DNA of 6,846 bases, taken from NCBI GenBank assembly GCA_019689775.1, contig JADGGV010000222.1:1-6846 (forward strand), in the 5' to 3' direction. The DNA is from Gemmatimonadota bacterium (GTDB taxonomy: Bacteria > Gemmatimonadota > Gemmatimonadetes > Longimicrobiales > RSA9). Position numbers and translations under genes: made by a program. This document shows, in pieces, positions 5,696 through 6,846 of this stretch; position 1 is the first letter of the stretch, and each line of letters starts with the position of its first letter. Below the pieces are notes generated by a model. The model searched no databases, was not told where the DNA came from, and saw nothing but the letters and a program-made list of their open reading frames with translations.

Positions 5696-6480
5696 CGTTC
5701 CACCTCGATCGTGCGGTTCACGACGACGTTCCACCGGGGGTCCACGGGGGCTGCGAAGGGGCGCGGCCCGTAGACCAGAGGAGCGCGTGACGGATTCCGC
5801 GCAGTGAGCCAGGCGTGGAGTTTTGCCGTCCGGTCCGTTGCACCAACCAGATCGAGCAGATAACCCAGCTTCTGAGCGACGGACTCTTCGAAGTGGCCGG
5901 CGACCTCGACCACGCGCTCGGGATCCAGTTGCGGAGCCAGATCGGCGAGCACCGTCGCCACGTTGTCGAGATGGCCGGCCACCGGCGCGTAGCGCACAAG
6001 GTCGAACGCCGTCTCCTCCGGTGTGGACACGCGCATGGTGCCCGTCTCCGTCTTGACCTCCTGGACCGACGCCTCGTGATTCGCGCTTTTCTGGACGAAC
6101 CGAATCCGGACCCTGCCCACGGTGATCGGCCGCGTGGGGCGGTCCGTGACGACCTGGAACTCCTGGGGACGGTGGTGGGCAGCGCCATGGATCGCGGCCG
6201 CCGTGAGGAGGCCCACGTAGTAGGGCTGACCCAGGAACCGCATGAGGTCGTCGATGAACCACGAGGCGGGGAGTGACCCGACGCTCCGATACTCGAGCGG
6301 CACGATCACCAGGAACCCTCGCCGGGGTTCGACCAGCCGACCGCTCCGCTTCAAGCGCCCGACGGCTGCCCTCACGGCCCGCCGCGGTGCTCCCGTGCGC
6401 TCCTCGAGCTCGAGGCGGGTCACCGTGTAGATCCCGTCTTGCTGGAGTTCGTCGATGTGAGCCGGGACGGATCGTTCCAT
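5692..6480 (-). CDS. abiEi: AbiEi-type antitoxin and autorepressor
   Basis: Predicted 262-residue partner of AbiEii. In the known system AbiEi neutralises the toxin through its C-terminal domain and represses its own promoter through an N-terminal winged helix, without stable binding to the toxin. Residues 6-60 fit the winged helix: DELQQDGIYTVTRLELEERTG, a recognition helix around PRRAVRAAVGRLKRSGRL (32-49), and a wing ending RGFLVIVP. The rest shows AbiEi family marks: PYYVGLLTAAAIHG (86-99), FQVVT (108-112), VSTPEETAFDLV (151-162) and QKLGYLLDLVG (203-213). The start at ATG 6480 has GGAG eleven bases upstream, a little far but acceptable. The gene lies directly after a promoter that overlaps a palindrome, and its stop overlaps the abiEii start. 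Confidence 0.88.
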   Translation of the reverse strand: MERSVPAHIDELQQDGIYTVTRLELEERTGAPRRAVRAAVGRLKRSGRLVEPRRGFLVIVPLEYRSVGSLPASWFIDDLMRFLGQPYYVGLLTAAAIHGAAHHRPQEFQVVTDRPTRPITVGRVRIRFVQKSANHEASVQEVKTETGTMRVSTPEETAFDLVRYAPVAGHLDNVATVLADLAPQLDPERVVEVAGHFEESVAQKLGYLLDLVGATDRTAKLHAWLTARNPSRAPLVYGPRPFAAPVDPRWNVVVNRTIEVER

Positions 6481-6514
6481 GGCGGCCGATGCTCCGAGGT
6501 GTGATGGATTCCTC

Positions 6515-6548
6515 GCAAAAGTATATACATCGTGTACACTTTTGCAAA
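6515..6548 (-). promoter_or_regulatory. abiE operon promoter overlapping a 31-base palindromic operator
   Basis: Positions 6515-6545 form an imperfect palindrome with arms GCAAAAGT and ACTTTTGC; 12 of the 15 mirrored positions pair. On the minus strand it holds a plausible sigma-70-type promoter: TTTGCA (6548-6543) as -35, a 17-base spacer, and TATACT (6525-6520) as -10, five of six to consensus. A transcript would start near 6513, about 33 bases before abiEi. It is one of the most AT-rich patches in the window. The fit with AbiEi is inference: known AbiEi proteins bind inverted repeats in their own promoter to repress it. Confidence 0.7.
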
Positions 6549-6606
6549 CGACCCATCACGACGCCCGACCAGGCCAGGCATCGAAGTCGCACCAGCCGGG
6601 GAGCGA

Positions 6607-6846
6607 TCAGCGACCCGCGGGCTCGAAGGACCTCCGCGCGACGTGCGCCGCGCCGGCGTCCGCGCCGAACAACCGATCCCACGCCTCCAGCACCAGCCGC
6701 CGGGTCCGGTACTCCCCGAACTCCCGCTCCTCCTTCTCCTTCAGCACCCGGAACGTCTCGCTCGGGTAGTCGGGCCCCATCACGTCCGCGGGGTCGAGGA
6801 TGTAGCGCAACTCATCACGGGTGAGGCCGTAGAGGCGCGCGTAGTA
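6607..6846 (-). CDS. C-terminus of an Eco57I-like adenine methylase / restriction-modification protein (partial)
   Basis: Only the last 79 residues are in the window; the frame is open to the right edge and begins inside the gene. The visible part reads YARLYGLTRDELRYILDP, then VMGPDYPSETFRVLKEKE, then FGEYRTRRLVLEAWDRL, then a short tail. This resembles the characteristic end of large proteins (often over 1000 residues) with an Eco57I-type N6-adenine methylase domain, found in type IIG-like restriction-modification systems and defence islands. None of the catalytic part, such as the NPPY motif, is visible, so the assignment rests on the tail alone. It is transcribed in the same direction as the AbiE operon and ends 126 bases before abiEi, but the separate promoter at 6515-6548 suggests independent control. 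Confidence 0.6.
   Translation of the reverse strand, partial: YYARLYGLTRDELRYILDPADVMGPDYPSETFRVLKEKEEREFGEYRTRRLVLEAWDRLFGADAGAAHVARRSFEPAGR

Noticed and set aside
4832..6682. A 616-residue reading of the AbiEii frame
   Set aside because: The N-terminal half lies over abiEi in another frame and looks like random arginine-rich sequence. The ATG at 5695 has a Shine-Dalgarno and overlaps the abiEi stop.

Overview
This is a GC-rich bacterial window. Sampled 60-base rows run from about 60% to 80% GC. The best guess for the host is Gemmatimonadota or a relative, at moderate confidence. That guess rests on two things: a small membrane protein beginning WLRRIRGALGMG, and a lipoprotein-like glycosidase carrying paired Big-1 Ig-like domains, both of which I associate with that phylum. 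No rRNA, tRNA, CRISPR array or transposase was seen.

Left part (1-1444). A small MarR-like regulator lies on the minus strand (83-640) with a strong ribosome binding site. A 392-base divergent spacer follows. Next is a plus-strand membrane-protein gene (1033-1363) that appears broken: its N-terminal half and its C-terminal signature lie in different frames. It ends just before a 42-base, nearly perfect hairpin (1369-1410), which sits between it and the convergent gene on its right.

Middle (1445-4089). A large minus-strand gene encodes a secreted or lipid-anchored modular glycoside hydrolase: two Big-1 Ig-like domains, a clan GH-A (GH5/cellulase-like) catalytic barrel, and a C-terminal jelly-roll carbohydrate-binding-like module. 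Upstream of it is a 525-base stretch with no convincing gene but at least seven short perfect or near-perfect hairpins.

Right part (4090-6846, all minus strand). This is a small defence island. In transcription order it holds the last 79 codons of a large protein resembling the C-terminus of an Eco57I-type (type II/IIG-like) DNA adenine methylase or restriction-modification protein. A promoter then overlaps a 31-base imperfect palindrome. It is followed by AbiEi (winged-helix antitoxin and autorepressor), AbiEii (nucleotidyltransferase toxin, ATGA overlap with abiEi) and an HNH endonuclease, whose ATG lies one base after the abiEii stop. The last three look like one translationally coupled operon: the type IV toxin-antitoxin pair AbiE with an HNH nuclease as third gene, beside a restriction-modification gene. 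This is the most interesting part of the window.
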